Numbered from the stretch's first letter, positions 45,580-55,520 are shown. The stretch: DNA of 64,000 bases from Thermomonas aquatica (GCF_006337105.1 NZ_CP040871.1:2808501-2872500); one strand, 5' to 3'. The notes: generated from the sequence alone by a model not told the origin. Translations and numbers: made by a program.

Positions 45580-47028
45580 TCAGTTCGATGCGGTGGTGTT
45601 GGGCGCGGTCGTGTTCGATTGGGGCAGGGCAATGCCGCCGCCGAGCGCCTGGTCGAGGTCGATGGTCGCGGTGCGCCGTTTCGCGTTCAGCGCGGCCAGT
45701 TGCTGGTCGAGTTGCAGCAGCGGCTTCTGCGCGGCCAGCACGTCCAGCTGGTTGGCCAGGCCGGCGCGATGGCGCTGCGCGACCGCGGCATACGCCTTGG
45801 CCGCGGTGTCGCGGGCGATGCGGGTGCTGGCGAGTTGCGCATCCAGCGCACGCGCGCCTTGTACGGCATCGGCCACTTCGCGGATCGCGCCGAGCAGCGA
45901 CTGGTTGTAGTTCGCCACGGCGAGGTCGTAGTCGGCATTGCTACCCATCAGCTGGTTGCGCAGGCGGCCGCCTTCGAAGATCGGCAACGTGAGTGCGGGG
46001 CCGCCATTGACCAGCAGCGCGTCGCTGCCGAACAGGTCGCCGAGGTTGCCGGCGGCCAGGCCGACCATCATGCTGAGGTTGATGGTCGGGTAGAACGCGG
46101 CCTTGCTGGCATCGATGCCGTGCTGCGCGGCTTCGACCCGCCAGCGCGCGGCGACGATGTCGGCGCGACGGGCGAGCAGGTCGCTGGGCAGTTGCGAGGG
46201 CACCGCGACATCCGGCGTCGCCAGCATCGGGCGCGCGATCTCGAGGCCACGATCCGGGCCGGCACCGACCAATGCCGCGAGCGCATTGCGCAGCGCGTCG
46301 ATCTGCTGCTGCGCGGCCTGCGCCTGCTGGCGTGCGGCGGCGGAAGCGCTCTGGTTCTGGTTGAGCGCGATGGTGTTGTCCAGGCCGGCCTTGATCCGCT
46401 GCTGGTTGAGCTTCACCAAGGCATCGGAACGTGCGGCTTCGGCATTGGCCGCGTCCTGCGCATCGAAGGCCTGCGCCAGCGCGACATAGGCGCGCACGAT
46501 GTTCGCCGCCAGCTGCAGGCGCGCGGCCTGCGCGTCGACTTCGGCCGCACGCGCATTGCCCAGCGCGGCCTGCCATTTGGCCTTGTCCGCGCCCCAGAAA
46601 TCCGGGTTGTACTTGAAGTTGAGGGTGAGCAGTTCGGCGACGCTGAAATCGCCGCCGAGATCGGGGCCGGCCAGCGTTTCCGGAATCTGCAGGCCCAGCA
46701 CTTGCGCGCCGGCGCCCAGGCTCGGCTTGCGCGCGGCATCCGCCAACCCGGCTTGCGCGATCGCCTTGCGGGTGCGTGCGTCGGCGGCATCCAGCGCCGG
46801 CGAGGCGGCCAGCGCCTCATCGATCAACCCATCCAGCTGCGGATCGCCGAACGCGGCCCACCAGCGCTCGGACGGCCAGGCGGCGTCGGAGACCTTGGCG
46901 TTGCCCAGCGATTTGCCGGCGGAAAGCGTGGCCGGATCGCGCCGGCTGCCTTCAGCGACGAGGCCGTTGCTGCTGGCGCAGCCGGCCAGCAGCGCGCTGG
47001 CGATGGCGAGGGGAAGGAGTTTGTTCAT
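45580..47028 (-). CDS. NodT-family outer-membrane efflux lipoprotein
   Basis: 482 residues. Leader PLAIASALLAGC gives a lipobox. Two TolC-like repeats follow, with WWAAFGDPQLDGLIDEAL at the start of the first and LLARRADIVAARWRVEAAQHG at the start of the second, the latter being the RND/NodT signature. It supplies the outer-membrane duct for the EmrAB pump. Located between the MarR gene and emrA. Confidence 0.94.
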   Translation of the reverse strand: MNKLLPLAIASALLAGCASSNGLVAEGSRRDPATLSAGKSLGNAKVSDAAWPSERWWAAFGDPQLDGLIDEALAASPALDAADARTRKAIAQAGLADAARKPSLGAGAQVLGLQIPETLAGPDLGGDFSVAELLTLNFKYNPDFWGADKAKWQAALGNARAAEVDAQAARLQLAANIVRAYVALAQAFDAQDAANAEAARSDALVKLNQQRIKAGLDNTIALNQNQSASAAARQQAQAAQQQIDALRNALAALVGAGPDRGLEIARPMLATPDVAVPSQLPSDLLARRADIVAARWRVEAAQHGIDASKAAFYPTINLSMMVGLAAGNLGDLFGSDALLVNGGPALTLPIFEGGRLRNQLMGSNADYDLAVANYNQSLLGAIREVADAVQGARALDAQLASTRIARDTAAKAYAAVAQRHRAGLANQLDVLAAQKPLLQLDQQLAALNAKRRTATIDLDQALGGGIALPQSNTTAPNTTASN

Positions 47029-47031
47029 GGC

Positions 47032-47490
47032 TCAGTCTTCGGCAACGAGGTTGTCGCGCACCTGCTCCAGCAGGCGGGTGAGTTGGGTGCGGGTGGCGTC
47101 GTCCATGCCCTGCAGGGCGCGTTCGCGCACGCGCTGGCCGCACTGGTCGATGTCGCGCCACATCGCCACGCCGGCCTCGGTCAGGTGGATGTGCAGGGCG
47201 CGGCGGTCGTTCGGGTCGGCCACGCGCTGCAACAGGCCGCGGGCTTCCAGCTTGTCGAGCAGGCGGGTCATCGCACCGGGGTTGAGGTCGGCGGCGCGGG
47301 CGAGGTCGGTGACGCTGGCGATGCCGGTGGCCAGCTTCTTGATCGCGATGAACTGGCTGAAGGTCAGGTCATGGCCGGCGTCGGCCAGTTCCTTCTCCAT
47401 GCGCGCCCACATGGCATCGCGGGTCTGCCGGAACAGCAGGCCCAGGGCGGAGCCGCTGCAGGCCTCGGCGGGGGTGGCGGGTACGTTCAT
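47032..47490 (-). CDS. MarR-family regulator of the efflux operon (EmrR-like)
   Basis: 152 residues. Winged helix core: FSQFIAIKKLATGIASVTDLARAADLNPGAMTRLLDKLEARGLLQRV and the wing DPNDRRALHIHLTEAG. It stands first in the operon with nodT-emrA-emrB, 4 bp upstream of the channel gene. An inverted repeat in its promoter suggests autorepression. The -10 box lies so close to the ATG that the mRNA is likely leaderless. Confidence 0.92.
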   Translation of the reverse strand: MNVPATPAEACSGSALGLLFRQTRDAMWARMEKELADAGHDLTFSQFIAIKKLATGIASVTDLARAADLNPGAMTRLLDKLEARGLLQRVADPNDRRALHIHLTEAGVAMWRDIDQCGQRVRERALQGMDDATRTQLTRLLEQVRDNLVAED

Positions 47491-47498
47491 GGGGCGGC

Positions 47499-47527
47499 AT
47501 ATTGCCCGCCCATGCAATAGTTGTCAA
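47499..47527 (-). promoter_or_regulatory. promoter of the marR-nodT-emrAB operon
   Basis: Minus strand: TTGACA (47527-47522), 17-nt spacer and CAATAT (47504-47499). The expected start point lies about 2-3 nt before the marR ATG at 47490. Confidence 0.75.
47500..47519. promoter_or_regulatory. inverted-repeat operator, probable MarR-family site
   Basis: TATTGC-N8-GCAATA lies between the -35 and -10 boxes, overlapping the latter. Consistent with steric repression by the MarR protein encoded just downstream. Confidence 0.6.
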
Positions 47528-47568
47528 TGCAAATATTATCGCTGCAAACGTATTCGCGGCGGCTGCAT

Positions 47569-48360
47569 TCAGCTTGCTCGGTGCAGGACCAGTTCCAGCA
47601 CGAACTTGCTGCCGAAGAAGGCCAGCAGCAGCAGGACCATCGCCGCCAGCGTCCAGCGCACCGCGGTGGCGCCGCGCCAGCCGAAGCGCCAGCGGCCGAG
47701 CAGCAAGGCGCCGAATGCCAGCCACGAGAGCACGCTCAGCACGGTCTTGTGCACCAGGTGCTGGGCCAGCAGGTCGTCGACGAACAGCACGCCGGTCAGC
47801 AGCACCGCGCCCAGCAGCACGAAACCGACGCTGATGGTGCGGAACAGCAGGGTTTCCAACTCTGTGAGCGGCGGCAGCGCGCGCAGCCAGCGGTGGAATT
47901 CGCGGCGGCGCAGCGCGCGTTCCTGCGCCCACAGGAAGATCGCCAGCAGCGCGGCGATGGCCAGGGTGGCGTAGGCCAGCAGGGCCAGCCAGGCATGCAG
48001 CAGCAATCGCCAGTCCAGCGGCTCCGGCTTAGTCGCATGACCGTACAGCGAATAGCCCAGCAAGGTCAGCGCGGCCAACGGGAAGACCACCACGCCGAGT
48101 GCGCGCATGCGCCCGGAGGCGCCGACGATCGCGGTCAGGATCGCCATGCCGAGGCCGGCCAGCGACAGCGCCGCGAAGAAATGCAGGTCGGTGATGCCGC
48201 TGCCGCGCCAGGCCAGGTAGTGGGTCGCGCCATGCAGGAGCAGGGCCAGGTTGGCGGGCAGCAGCCAGCTTCGCGAGGCGTCATCGTCGCGCTGGACCGA
48301 AGCGACCAGCCAGCCCGAGGCGACCAGGTACAACGCGATGGCGATGAGAACGATTGTCAT
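47569..48360 (-). CDS. cytochrome c assembly-type membrane protein (YpjD/CcsA-like)
   Basis: 263 residues with about eight membrane segments. It belongs to the CcsA/CcmC-like group, with the haem-handling-type segment LDWRLLLHAWLALLAYATLAI and a late His in VHKTVLSVLSWLAFG. The tryptophan-rich WWD motif of full CcmC/CcsA is weak. Divergent from ffh by 64 bp, an arrangement seen in many gammaproteobacteria. Role unclear. Confidence 0.8.
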   Translation of the reverse strand: MTIVLIAIALYLVASGWLVASVQRDDDASRSWLLPANLALLLHGATHYLAWRGSGITDLHFFAALSLAGLGMAILTAIVGASGRMRALGVVVFPLAALTLLGYSLYGHATKPEPLDWRLLLHAWLALLAYATLAIAALLAIFLWAQERALRRREFHRWLRALPPLTELETLLFRTISVGFVLLGAVLLTGVLFVDDLLAQHLVHKTVLSVLSWLAFGALLLGRWRFGWRGATAVRWTLAAMVLLLLAFFGSKFVLELVLHRAS

Positions 48361-48389
48361 CGATCCAGTGTCGCACAAAGGCTGCCCGC

Positions 48390-48395
48390 TATAAT
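48390..48395 (+). promoter_or_regulatory. -10 box (TATAAT) for ffh
   Basis: A perfect TATAAT 30 bp before the ffh ATG; only a weak -35 (AGTGTC, 48367-48372) is seen at 17 nt. Confidence 0.6.
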
Positions 48396-48424
48396 CGCGG
48401 GCCGTTTCTCTTGCGCAGCCCACG

Positions 48425-49795
48425 ATGTTCGAATCCCTGACCCAACGCCTGTCCGGCACCTTCGAACGCCTGCGCGGACGTGGCCGCCTGACCGATTCCA
48501 ACATCAGCGAAGCCGTGCGCGAAGTGCGCATCGCCCTGCTGGAAGCGGACGTCGCGCTGCCGGTGGTGCAGGCGCTGATCCAGCGGATCAAGGTGCGCGC
48601 GGTCGGCCAGGAAGTGATGCGCTCGCTGACCCCGGGCCAGGTGCTGGTGCGCATCGTGCGCGACGAACTGGCCGCGGTGATGGGCGCGCAGGCGTCCGAC
48701 CTGAACCTCAACGTGCCGGCGCCGGCGGTGATCCTGATGGCCGGCCTGCAGGGCGCGGGCAAGACCACCACCGTGGCCAAGCTCGCCAAGCACCTGAAGG
48801 AAAAGCGCAAGAAGAAGGTGATGGTGGTCAGCGCCGACGTCTATCGTCCGGCCGCGATCGAGCAATTGCAGACGCTGGCCGGGCAGGTCGGTGCGCTGTT
48901 CTTCCCGTCGGATGCGTCGCAGAAGCCGGAAGCGATCGTCAAGGCGGCGATCGACGACGCCCGCAAGTCGTTCGCCGACGTGCTGATCGTCGATACCGCC
49001 GGCCGCACCAGCATCGACGACGCGATGATGGCGGAGATCAAGGCGCTGCACGGTGCGGTCAATCCGGTCGAAACCCTGTTCGTGGTCGATTCGATGACCG
49101 GCCAGGACGCCGCGGTGACGGCGAAGCACTTCGGCGAGGCGCTGCCGCTGACCGGCGTGGTGCTGACCAAGACCGATGGCGATGCGCGCGGCGGCGCGGC
49201 GCTCTCCGTGCGTTACATCACCGGCAAGCCGATCAAGTTCATCGGCGTCGGCGAGAAGCCGGATGGCCTCGACGTGTTCCATCCGGACCGTGCCGCTGGC
49301 CGTATCCTCGACATGGGCGACGTGCTGTCGCTGGTCGAGCAGGTCGAGGCGCAGGTCGACCACGACAAGGCGAAGAAACTGGCGGAGAAGGTCGCCAAGG
49401 GCAAGAAGTTCGACCTCAACGACATGCGCGACCAGCTCGAGCAGATGCAGAACATGGGCGGCCTGCACGGCCTGATGGACAAGCTGCCCGGCGTCGGCCA
49501 GCTGCCGGAATCGGTGAAGCAGCAGGTCACCGGCAAGGAAGTGCCGCGGATGATCGCGATCATCAATTCGATGACGAAGAAAGAGCGCCGCAACCCCGAC
49601 CTGCTCAACGGTTCGCGCCGCGCCCGCGTCGCCCGCGGCTCCGGCCTGACCCCGGCCGACGTCAACAAGGTGCTGAAGCAGTACCAGCAGATGGAAAAGA
49701 TGATGGGCAAGCTGGGCCGCGGCGGCATGAAGGGCATGATGCGCGGGCTGAGCGGGATGATGGGCGGGCGCGGCGGCATGCCGCCGATGCGTTGA
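48425..49795 (+). CDS. ffh: Ffh, signal recognition particle protein
   Basis: 456 residues. NG domain with GLQGAGKTTTVAKLAK, DTAGRTSIDDAMM, TKTDGDARGGAALS and GVGEKPDGLDVFHP, followed by the Met-rich M domain (about 300-456) ending GGMKGMMRGLSGMMGGRGGMPPMR. With 4.5S RNA it targets membrane proteins. Confidence 0.98.
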   Translation: MFESLTQRLSGTFERLRGRGRLTDSNISEAVREVRIALLEADVALPVVQALIQRIKVRAVGQEVMRSLTPGQVLVRIVRDELAAVMGAQASDLNLNVPAPAVILMAGLQGAGKTTTVAKLAKHLKEKRKKKVMVVSADVYRPAAIEQLQTLAGQVGALFFPSDASQKPEAIVKAAIDDARKSFADVLIVDTAGRTSIDDAMMAEIKALHGAVNPVETLFVVDSMTGQDAAVTAKHFGEALPLTGVVLTKTDGDARGGAALSVRYITGKPIKFIGVGEKPDGLDVFHPDRAAGRILDMGDVLSLVEQVEAQVDHDKAKKLAEKVAKGKKFDLNDMRDQLEQMQNMGGLHGLMDKLPGVGQLPESVKQQVTGKEVPRMIAIINSMTKKERRNPDLLNGSRRARVARGSGLTPADVNKVLKQYQQMEKMMGKLGRGGMKGMMRGLSGMMGGRGGMPPMR

Positions 49796-49821
49796 TGCCG
49801 GCGACTCCGGGGGAAGGCACG

Positions 49822-50919
49822 ATGAGCGAGGCAATCCCGGCGCAGCCGGCTGCTGCCATGGCTAGGACCGGGACCGGGCGGGTCGTGCGCCACCAGCCGG
49901 CGTTCGCCGGGCGCGCAGGCGAGTACTTCGGCATCTGGTTCGTCAACCTGCTGCTGGGCATCGTCACCCTCGGCATCTATTCGGCCTGGGCCAAGGTGCG
50001 CAGCGAGCGCTACTTCTACGGCAACACCACGCTTGCCGGTTCCAGCTTCGACTACCTCGCCGATCCGATCGCGATCCTCAAGGGGCGCCTGATCGCCTAT
50101 GCGGTGGTGATCGCGCTGTTGCTGTCGTCGAAGTTCCTGCCGATCCTGTATTTCGCGCTGATCCTGGCCCTGTTCGCGCTGATGCCGCTGATCATCGTGC
50201 TGGGGCTGCGCTTCCGCGCGCGCAATTCGGCGTGGCGCGGGCTGAGCTTCCGTTTCGATCGCGAAGGCGGCGCGGCCTATGGCCCGTTCCTCGGCTGGCA
50301 GCTGCTCAGCGCGATCACCGGCACGTTGCTGTATCCGCTGATGAAACTGAAGCAGCACGAATTCGTCGCCGGCGGGCACCGGTTCGGCCGCAAGCGCTTC
50401 GAGTTCGCCGGCGACGCCTCGCGCTACTACCCGCCGTACCTGGTCGCGTTGGGCATCGGTGCCGGCCTGATGCTGGCGTTCGGGATCGCGTTCAGCGCGG
50501 CGATCTTCGCCGGCGTCCACGCGGCCGAGGGTCCGGCCGCGCAGGCGCTGGGCGTCGGGGTGGTCGCCGCGCTCGTGCTGTTCTACGCCGGCATGTTCGC
50601 GCTCGGCATCTTCCTGCGCGTTCGCTACGCCAACCTGCTGTGGAACAACACCCGGCTCGGGCCGCACCGCTTCGAATCCAGCCTGCGCGTGCGCGACATG
50701 ATGTGGCTGTACGCCAGCAACCTGGTCGCCATCGTCTGCACGCTCGGATTGGCCGTGCCATGGGCGATGATCCGGCTCGCGCGCTACCGCGCCGCGCACT
50801 TCGCCGTGCTTGCCGACGGCGGCATCGACGATTTCGTCCGCGACCAGGAGCGCGAGCATGCCGCGGCCGGCGCGGAACTGATCGACGCGCTCGACGTGGG
50901 CATCGACCTCGGCCTCTGA
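49822..50919 (+). CDS. YjgN/DUF898-family membrane protein
   Basis: 365 residues with a GGGAAGG ribosome-binding site 4-10 nt before the ATG at 49822; another in-frame ATG overlaps the ffh stop (49795). The N-terminal [34 protein letters not shown] is the DUF898 signature, and a similar block recurs at the C-terminus ([18 protein letters not shown]). About six membrane segments. Function unknown. The stop overlaps the M48 protease start, suggesting a functional pair. Confidence 0.85.
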   Translation: MSEAIPAQPAAAMARTGTGRVVRHQPAFAGRAGEYFGIWFVNLLLGIVTLGIYSAWAKVRSERYFYGNTTLAGSSFDYLADPIAILKGRLIAYAVVIALLLSSKFLPILYFALILALFALMPLIIVLGLRFRARNSAWRGLSFRFDREGGAAYGPFLGWQLLSAITGTLLYPLMKLKQHEFVAGGHRFGRKRFEFAGDASRYYPPYLVALGIGAGLMLAFGIAFSAAIFAGVHAAEGPAAQALGVGVVAALVLFYAGMFALGIFLRVRYANLLWNNTRLGPHRFESSLRVRDMMWLYASNLVAIVCTLGLAVPWAMIRLARYRAAHFAVLADGGIDDFVRDQEREHAAAGAELIDALDVGIDLGL

Positions 50920-51947
50920 TGCCGCTGCCGGCGACCTGGTACGACGGCGAGTCCAGCCGAGCCCGCGCGGTCCGGCTGGGCTGCGCGCAAGGCATGCTCC
51001 AGCTCGCCTTCGACGATGCCGAAACCCGGCAATGGCCGCTGGAATCGGTGGCGATCAATCCCCGCCTGGGCCGCACGCCGCGGATCCTGCGCCTGCCGGA
51101 CGGTGCGCGGGTGGAGGTCGCCGATTCGCCGGAACTCGAGGCCTGGTTCCAGGGCGCGGGCGGGCGCATCGAGGGGTTCGCCGATTGGCTGGAGCGGCGC
51201 CGCGGCGCGATCATCGCCTCGGCCGCGCTGGTGCTGGCGGCGACCCTGCTGTTCCTGCGTTTCGGCATGCCGTGGCTCGCCCGCGAAGTCGCCGAGCGCA
51301 TGCCGCCGGCGATCGAGCGCCATGCCAGCGACCAGGTGGTGGCGATGCTCGAGCGCATCCATTTCAAGCCGAGCCAGGTGCCCGCCGCGCGTCGCGCAAG
51401 CCTGGATCGGCGCTTCCGTGCGCTGGTGGCGGGCGAGCCGCGTTCCGCCGGGATGCGCCTGTCGATCGTGCGCGCGCCCGGCATCGGCCCGAATGCCTTC
51501 GCCTTGCCGGATGGCCGCATCTTCGTCACCGACGAATTGATCGGCCTGGCCGAAACCGACGAGGAGGTGCTGGCGGTGCTCGCCCACGAAGCCGGGCACC
51601 ACGTGCATCGCCACGGCATGCGCGGGGCGCTGGAAAGCTCCTCGGTGTTCGTCATCGCCGGCTTGCTGTTCGGCGACGCGTCGGGCTCGTCGCTGGCGGT
51701 GTCGATCCCGGCCACCCTGCTGATCAGCGGTTTCTCGCGCGGCTACGAGCGCGAGGCCGACGCCTATGCCTTCGAACTGCTGCTGCGCCGCGGGCAATCG
51801 CCGAAGGCGTTCGCCTCGATGATGCGGCGGCTGTCCGCCGGTGTTCCCAAAGGGCTGGAGCAGGGGGCGGTCGGTTATCTGTCCACCCATCCGCCCAGCC
51901 CGGAGCGCATCGCCGCCGCGGAGCGAGCGGCGGCGGCCCGTCGCTGA
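50919..51947 (+). CDS. M48-family zinc metalloprotease
   Basis: 342 residues. The N-terminus (1-95) is soluble, then one membrane segment ([21 protein letters not shown]). The catalytic zinc site is [11 protein letters not shown] (HExxH) with the third ligand in [13 protein letters not shown]. Comparable to BepA/LoiP-type envelope proteases, but with an extra N-terminal domain. Coupled to the DUF898 gene, so the two probably act together in membrane quality control (inference). Confidence 0.88.
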   Translation: MPLPATWYDGESSRARAVRLGCAQGMLQLAFDDAETRQWPLESVAINPRLGRTPRILRLPDGARVEVADSPELEAWFQGAGGRIEGFADWLERRRGAIIASAALVLAATLLFLRFGMPWLAREVAERMPPAIERHASDQVVAMLERIHFKPSQVPAARRASLDRRFRALVAGEPRSAGMRLSIVRAPGIGPNAFALPDGRIFVTDELIGLAETDEEVLAVLAHEAGHHVHRHGMRGALESSSVFVIAGLLFGDASGSSLAVSIPATLLISGFSRGYEREADAYAFELLLRRGQSPKAFASMMRRLSAGVPKGLEQGAVGYLSTHPPSPERIAAAERAAAARR

Positions 51948-51977
51948 GTCGGGCTTTGCCTCGCCGGATCAAGGCGT

Positions 51978-51983
51978 TATACT
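51978..51983 (+). promoter_or_regulatory. -10 box (TATACT) before rpsP
   Basis: TATACT about 51 bp before the rpsP start, in the 86-bp gap after the M48 gene; -35 not clear. Confidence 0.45.
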
Positions 51984-52033
51984 TGCCGGCTTACCCGGCC
52001 ATTCCGGCCGCTGGGCTCCACCGAGAAACCGCA

Positions 52034-52282
52034 ATGGTCAAGATCCGCCTTACCCGTGGCGGCGCCAAGAAGCGCCCCTTCTACCACATCATCGTCACCG
52101 ACAGCCGCAGCGCGCGCGACGGCCGCAACATCGAGCGCGTGGGTTTCTACAACCCGGTCGCGCAGGGCGCCGAGAAGCGCATCGAGCTGGACCTGGACCG
52201 CGTCAAGCACTGGGTCGACAACGGCGCGCAGCTGACCGACAAGGTCGCCGACCTGTACAAGCAGGCCGCCAAGGCCGCCTGA
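52034..52282 (+). CDS. rpsP: 30S ribosomal protein S16
   Basis: 82 residues: [20 protein letters not shown], then [19 protein letters not shown], both invariant in S16. First gene of rpsP-rimM-trmD, with rplS 164 bp after trmD behind its own -10 box. Confidence 0.99.
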   Translation: MVKIRLTRGGAKKRPFYHIIVTDSRSARDGRNIERVGFYNPVAQGAEKRIELDLDRVKHWVDNGAQLTDKVADLYKQAAKAA

Positions 52283-52319
52283 CGCCGCAGCCGCCCGTGA
52301 TGCGGGCGGCGCTGCTTCC

Positions 52320-52841
52320 ATGAACGCACCGGACAGCCGCCAGCGGATGATCACCGTGGGCCGGTTGCACGGTGCGTTCGGCGTGCGCGGCGAAGTGAAG
52401 CTGGAAAGCTTCACCGACCCGTTGCGCGCCATCGGCAAATACCAGCCCTGGACCCTGCGCGACGCCCGCGGCGTCGAGCGCACCTGCGAAGGCGTGCGCG
52501 TGCGCGAGGGCGGCAAGGGCCTGATCGCGACGATGCCCGGCATCGAGGACAAGGACGCCGCCGATGCACTGCGCGGTACGGAGGTGCTGGTGCCGCGTTC
52601 GGCATTGCCGCCGCCGGCGGACGGCGAGTACTACTGGGTCGACCTGGAAGGCCTGCGCGTGGTGAATGTCGAAGGCGTGGATTTCGGCATCGTTTCGCAT
52701 CTGTTCTCGACCGGCGCCAACGATGTGCTGGTCGCGCAGGGCGAACGCGAGCGGATGATCCCGTTCGTGCTGCCGGACTACATCCGCAGCGTGGATTTCG
52801 CTGCCGGCATCGTCACCGTCGATTGGGACGCGGACTTCTGA
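52320..52841 (+). CDS. rimM: RimM, 16S rRNA-processing protein
   Basis: 173 residues: N-terminal [21 protein letters not shown] and C-terminal PRC-barrel with [24 protein letters not shown] and [14 protein letters not shown] 30S maturation factor that binds S19. Confidence 0.97.
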   Translation: MNAPDSRQRMITVGRLHGAFGVRGEVKLESFTDPLRAIGKYQPWTLRDARGVERTCEGVRVREGGKGLIATMPGIEDKDAADALRGTEVLVPRSALPPPADGEYYWVDLEGLRVVNVEGVDFGIVSHLFSTGANDVLVAQGERERMIPFVLPDYIRSVDFAAGIVTVDWDADF

Positions 52842-52852
52842 GGTCGATGCCG

Positions 52853-53623
52853 ATGCGCTTCGACATCGTCAGCCTGTTCCCCGAATTCGTCGCCCAGCTG
52901 GCCGCGCACGGCGTGGTCGGGCGTGCCGGCGAGCGCGGGCTGCTGTCGATCCACGGCTGGAACCCGCGCGACCATGCCGAGGGCAATTACCGCCGGGTCG
53001 ACGACCGCCCGTTCGGCGGCGGCCCGGGCATGGTGATGCTGATCGACCCGCTGCGCGCCACGCTGCGCGCCGCCCGCGAGGCCGATCCGGCGCCGGCGAA
53101 GGTGGTCTACCTCAGCCCGCAAGGCCAGCGCCTGACCCAGGCGAAAGTCCGCGAACTGGCCGCGCTGCCGCGCCTGGTCCTGCTCTGCGGCCGCTACGAG
53201 GGTGTGGACGAGCGCCTGCTGCAGGCCGAGGTGGACGAGGAAATCTCGATCGGCGACTACGTGCTGTCCGGCGGCGAACTGGCGGCGGCGGTGCTGGTCG
53301 ATGCCGTGGCCAGGCTGCAGGACGGCGCGCTGAACGACGCCGAATCCGCGGTGCAGGACAGTTTCGAGGGCGATGGCCTGCTGGATTGCCCGCACTACAC
53401 CCGCCCGGTCGAGCACGAGCTGGGCTCGGTGCCGGAAGTGCTGCTGTCCGGCAACCATGCCGGGATCGCCCGCTGGCGCCGGCAGCAGGCGCTGGGCCGC
53501 ACCTGGCTGCGCCGGCCCGACCTGCTGGACGAGGCGGCGCTGTCCAGGGCCGACCGCGGCCTGCTGGAGGGCTTCCGGGCGCAATACGCGGCCGCCCTGC
53601 AGGACGCCGGCGAGGACGCCTAA
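52853..53623 (+). CDS. trmD: TrmD, tRNA (guanine-N1)-methyltransferase
   Basis: 256 residues from the ATG at 52853 (an in-frame ATG at 52847 adds two). [33 protein letters not shown] and [13 protein letters not shown] form the trefoil-knot SAM site. It makes m1G37. Confidence 0.98.
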   Translation: MRFDIVSLFPEFVAQLAAHGVVGRAGERGLLSIHGWNPRDHAEGNYRRVDDRPFGGGPGMVMLIDPLRATLRAAREADPAPAKVVYLSPQGQRLTQAKVRELAALPRLVLLCGRYEGVDERLLQAEVDEEISIGDYVLSGGELAAAVLVDAVARLQDGALNDAESAVQDSFEGDGLLDCPHYTRPVEHELGSVPEVLLSGNHAGIARWRRQQALGRTWLRRPDLLDEAALSRADRGLLEGFRAQYAAALQDAGEDA

Positions 53624-53652
53624 GCCCCTAGCGCGCAAGGAAAAAATGCCGT

Positions 53653-53658
53653 TATAAT
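53653..53658 (+). promoter_or_regulatory. -10 box (TATAAT) in the trmD-rplS gap
   Basis: Perfect TATAAT 130 bp before rplS. It would give a transcript with a long leader; no -35 is clear. Confidence 0.5.
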
Positions 53659-53787
53659 GCGCGGCTTCGCTTCACCCCGATCCATCGCTACACCAGTGCC
53701 ATGACGCGGGTCCACGTGCACTCGCGCATATAACGACTCCAACAGGCGCGTGCAGAAGCACGCACACACTGCAAACAGGTTGATCCC

Positions 53788-54210
53788 ATGAACAAGCCCT
53801 CGATCCACACCCTGCTCCAGGATTTCGAAAGCGCGCAAATCACCCGCAAGCTTCCCGACTTCGGCCCCGGCGACACCGTCGTCGTCAACGTCAAGGTCAA
53901 GGAAGGCAACCGCGAGCGCGTGCAGGCGTACGAAGGCGTGGTCATCGGCAAGAAGAACGCCGGCCTGAACTCCGCGTTCACCGTGCGCAAGATCTCGCAC
54001 GGCTTCGGCGTCGAGCGCGTGTTCCAGACCCACAGCGCCACCATCGACTCGGTGCAGGTCAAGCGCCGCGGCGACGTGCGCGCCAGCAAGCTGTACTACC
54101 TGCGCGGCCTGGAAGGCAAGAAGGCGCGCATCAAGGAAGACCTGGCCGGCAACGCCAAGGCCAAGGCTGCCGCGCTCGCCGCGGCGGCTGCCGAAGCCGC
54201 CGCCGAGTAA
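53788..54210 (+). CDS. rplS: 50S ribosomal protein L19
   Basis: 140 residues. [29 protein letters not shown] and [18 protein letters not shown] are invariant L19 blocks; an Ala-rich tail of about 25 residues ([17 protein letters not shown]) extends beyond the usual length, as in related xanthomonads. The 164-bp upstream gap contains the -10 box listed. Confidence 0.98.
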   Translation: MNKPSIHTLLQDFESAQITRKLPDFGPGDTVVVNVKVKEGNRERVQAYEGVVIGKKNAGLNSAFTVRKISHGFGVERVFQTHSATIDSVQVKRRGDVRASKLYYLRGLEGKKARIKEDLAGNAKAKAAALAAAAAEAAAE

Positions 54211-54282
54211 GGCGCGCATCGGCTGCTTCCCGCAACGGCCACCTCCGGGTGGCCGTTTGCATTCCGGGAGTCCGATGGGTCG

Positions 54283-54690
54283 ATGACGATGCAGACCGAA
54301 CCCGTCGCCAGCGTCCGCCTCGACCTGTGGCTGTGGGCGGCCCGTTTCTACAAGACGCGGGCATTGGCGAAGCATGCGATCGAGACCGGCAAGGTCGATC
54401 TCGGCGGCCAGCGCGCGAAACCCTCGCGCGGCGTGCGTGTCGGCGATGCGCTGGTGGTTGCGCGCGGCGAGGAGCGCTTCGAGCTGGAAGTCGCCGCCCT
54501 CAGCGACGTGCGCGGACCGGCCAGCGTCGCGCAGGCCCTGTACCGCGAATCGGATGCATCGAAAATCGCGCGCGAGCAGGCGCGGGCGGCGCGCGCCGCC
54601 GAGCGCGCCGGCTTCCGCCCGCCGGAAACCAGGCCGGACAAGCGCGCGCGCCGGCTGATCCGCGCGCTGGGCGACATCGACGCGCTTTGA
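54283..54690 (+). CDS. hslR: S4-domain RNA-binding protein (Hsp15-like)
   Basis: 135 residues with S4 domain RLDLWLWAARFYKTRALAKHAIETGKVDLGGQRAKPSRGVRVGDAL (about residues 12-57) and the Arg/Ala-rich C-terminus of Hsp15. Hsp15 rescues stalled 50S subunits with attached peptidyl-tRNA. A second ATG 6 nt downstream (54289) may be used. Confidence 0.88.
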   Translation: MTMQTEPVASVRLDLWLWAARFYKTRALAKHAIETGKVDLGGQRAKPSRGVRVGDALVVARGEERFELEVAALSDVRGPASVAQALYRESDASKIAREQARAARAAERAGFRPPETRPDKRARRLIRALGDIDAL

Positions 54691-54777
54691 AGCCGGGCGG
54701 CCTATCCCGGAAGGCGGATTGCCGGGTCGGATGCGCTTGCCGACACTGCCGCGTAAGGATCCCGCCCGGGAGGCGGC

Positions 54778-55467
54778 ATGCAGACCCTGCGCCGCGGCAG
54801 CCGTGGCATCCACGTGGAGTTCATGCAGCGCCTGCTGGTGCGCGCGGACACCCGCGAGCATGCGGACTACCCGTACTTCGGCAGCGACGGCCGGTTCGAC
54901 GGCGAAACCGATCGCGCGGTGCGCGCGTTCCAGCGTCGGCATCCGGGGCTGGTGGTGGACGGCATCGTCGGCCCGCAAACATGGACGGCGCTCGGCTTGC
55001 GCAACCAGCGCGAGCATCCCATCCAGCGGCATGGGCAGCCCACCGGCATGAGTTGCTGGGCGACCGCCGCCGGGATGATCGATGCGAGCAATTACGCGAC
55101 GCCGGACGGCGTGGCGTTGGGCACGACGGGCGGCCTTGCGCCGGAATTCGAGAACATCGAGGCCTTCGCCCGCCATCTCGGCTGGCGCATGCCGGATCAC
55201 ACGCCGGACGTGGGTGAGCTGGTCGCGCTGTTGATGCGCACGCCGCTGTGGATCGGCGTCCAGCACGCCACCGGCCGCCATGCGGTAGTGCTGAGCGGCG
55301 TCTACAGCGACGGCGATGCCTCGGGCCAAGGCACCATGGTGCGCATCCACGATCCGTGGCCGGTGGGGCATGGGGCGGTCTACGGCAGCTTCGTCAGCCC
55401 GATCATCCTGCGCGACGGCAGTTACCGCGCGCCGGCTTCGCTGGAATACCTGCTGATCCCGCCCTGA
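54778..55467 (+). CDS. peptidoglycan-binding/papain-like cysteine protease-fold protein (first paralogue)
   Basis: 229 residues with no signal peptide. Residues 1-75 are a PG_binding_1 domain (TLRRGSRGIHVEFMQRLL ... IVGPQTWTAL). Residues about 87-229 are papain-like (C39/AvrRpt2-type), with Cys93 in GMSCWATAAGM, His168 in TGRHAVVLSGV and Asp192 in RIHDPWPV making a plausible triad. Related in order and triad to the protein at 55613. Substrate unknown; a cell-wall-directed effector, toxin or autolysin is possible. Confidence 0.75.
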   Translation: MQTLRRGSRGIHVEFMQRLLVRADTREHADYPYFGSDGRFDGETDRAVRAFQRRHPGLVVDGIVGPQTWTALGLRNQREHPIQRHGQPTGMSCWATAAGMIDASNYATPDGVALGTTGGLAPEFENIEAFARHLGWRMPDHTPDVGELVALLMRTPLWIGVQHATGRHAVVLSGVYSDGDASGQGTMVRIHDPWPVGHGAVYGSFVSPIILRDGSYRAPASLEYLLIPP

Positions 55468-55487
55468 GCGATCGCTCCGGCACCGCC

Positions 55488-55520
55488 CGTAGGCGATAGG
55501 CCGAAGCGCTTATCGGGCGC
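55488..55520. repeat. REP-like short palindromic sequence
   Basis: CGATA (55494-55498) and TATCG (55511-55515) bracket a GTAGG...CCGAAGCG core, resembling the GTAG-headed repetitive extragenic palindromes of gammaproteobacteria. Only one copy is seen here, so the assignment is tentative. Confidence 0.3.
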
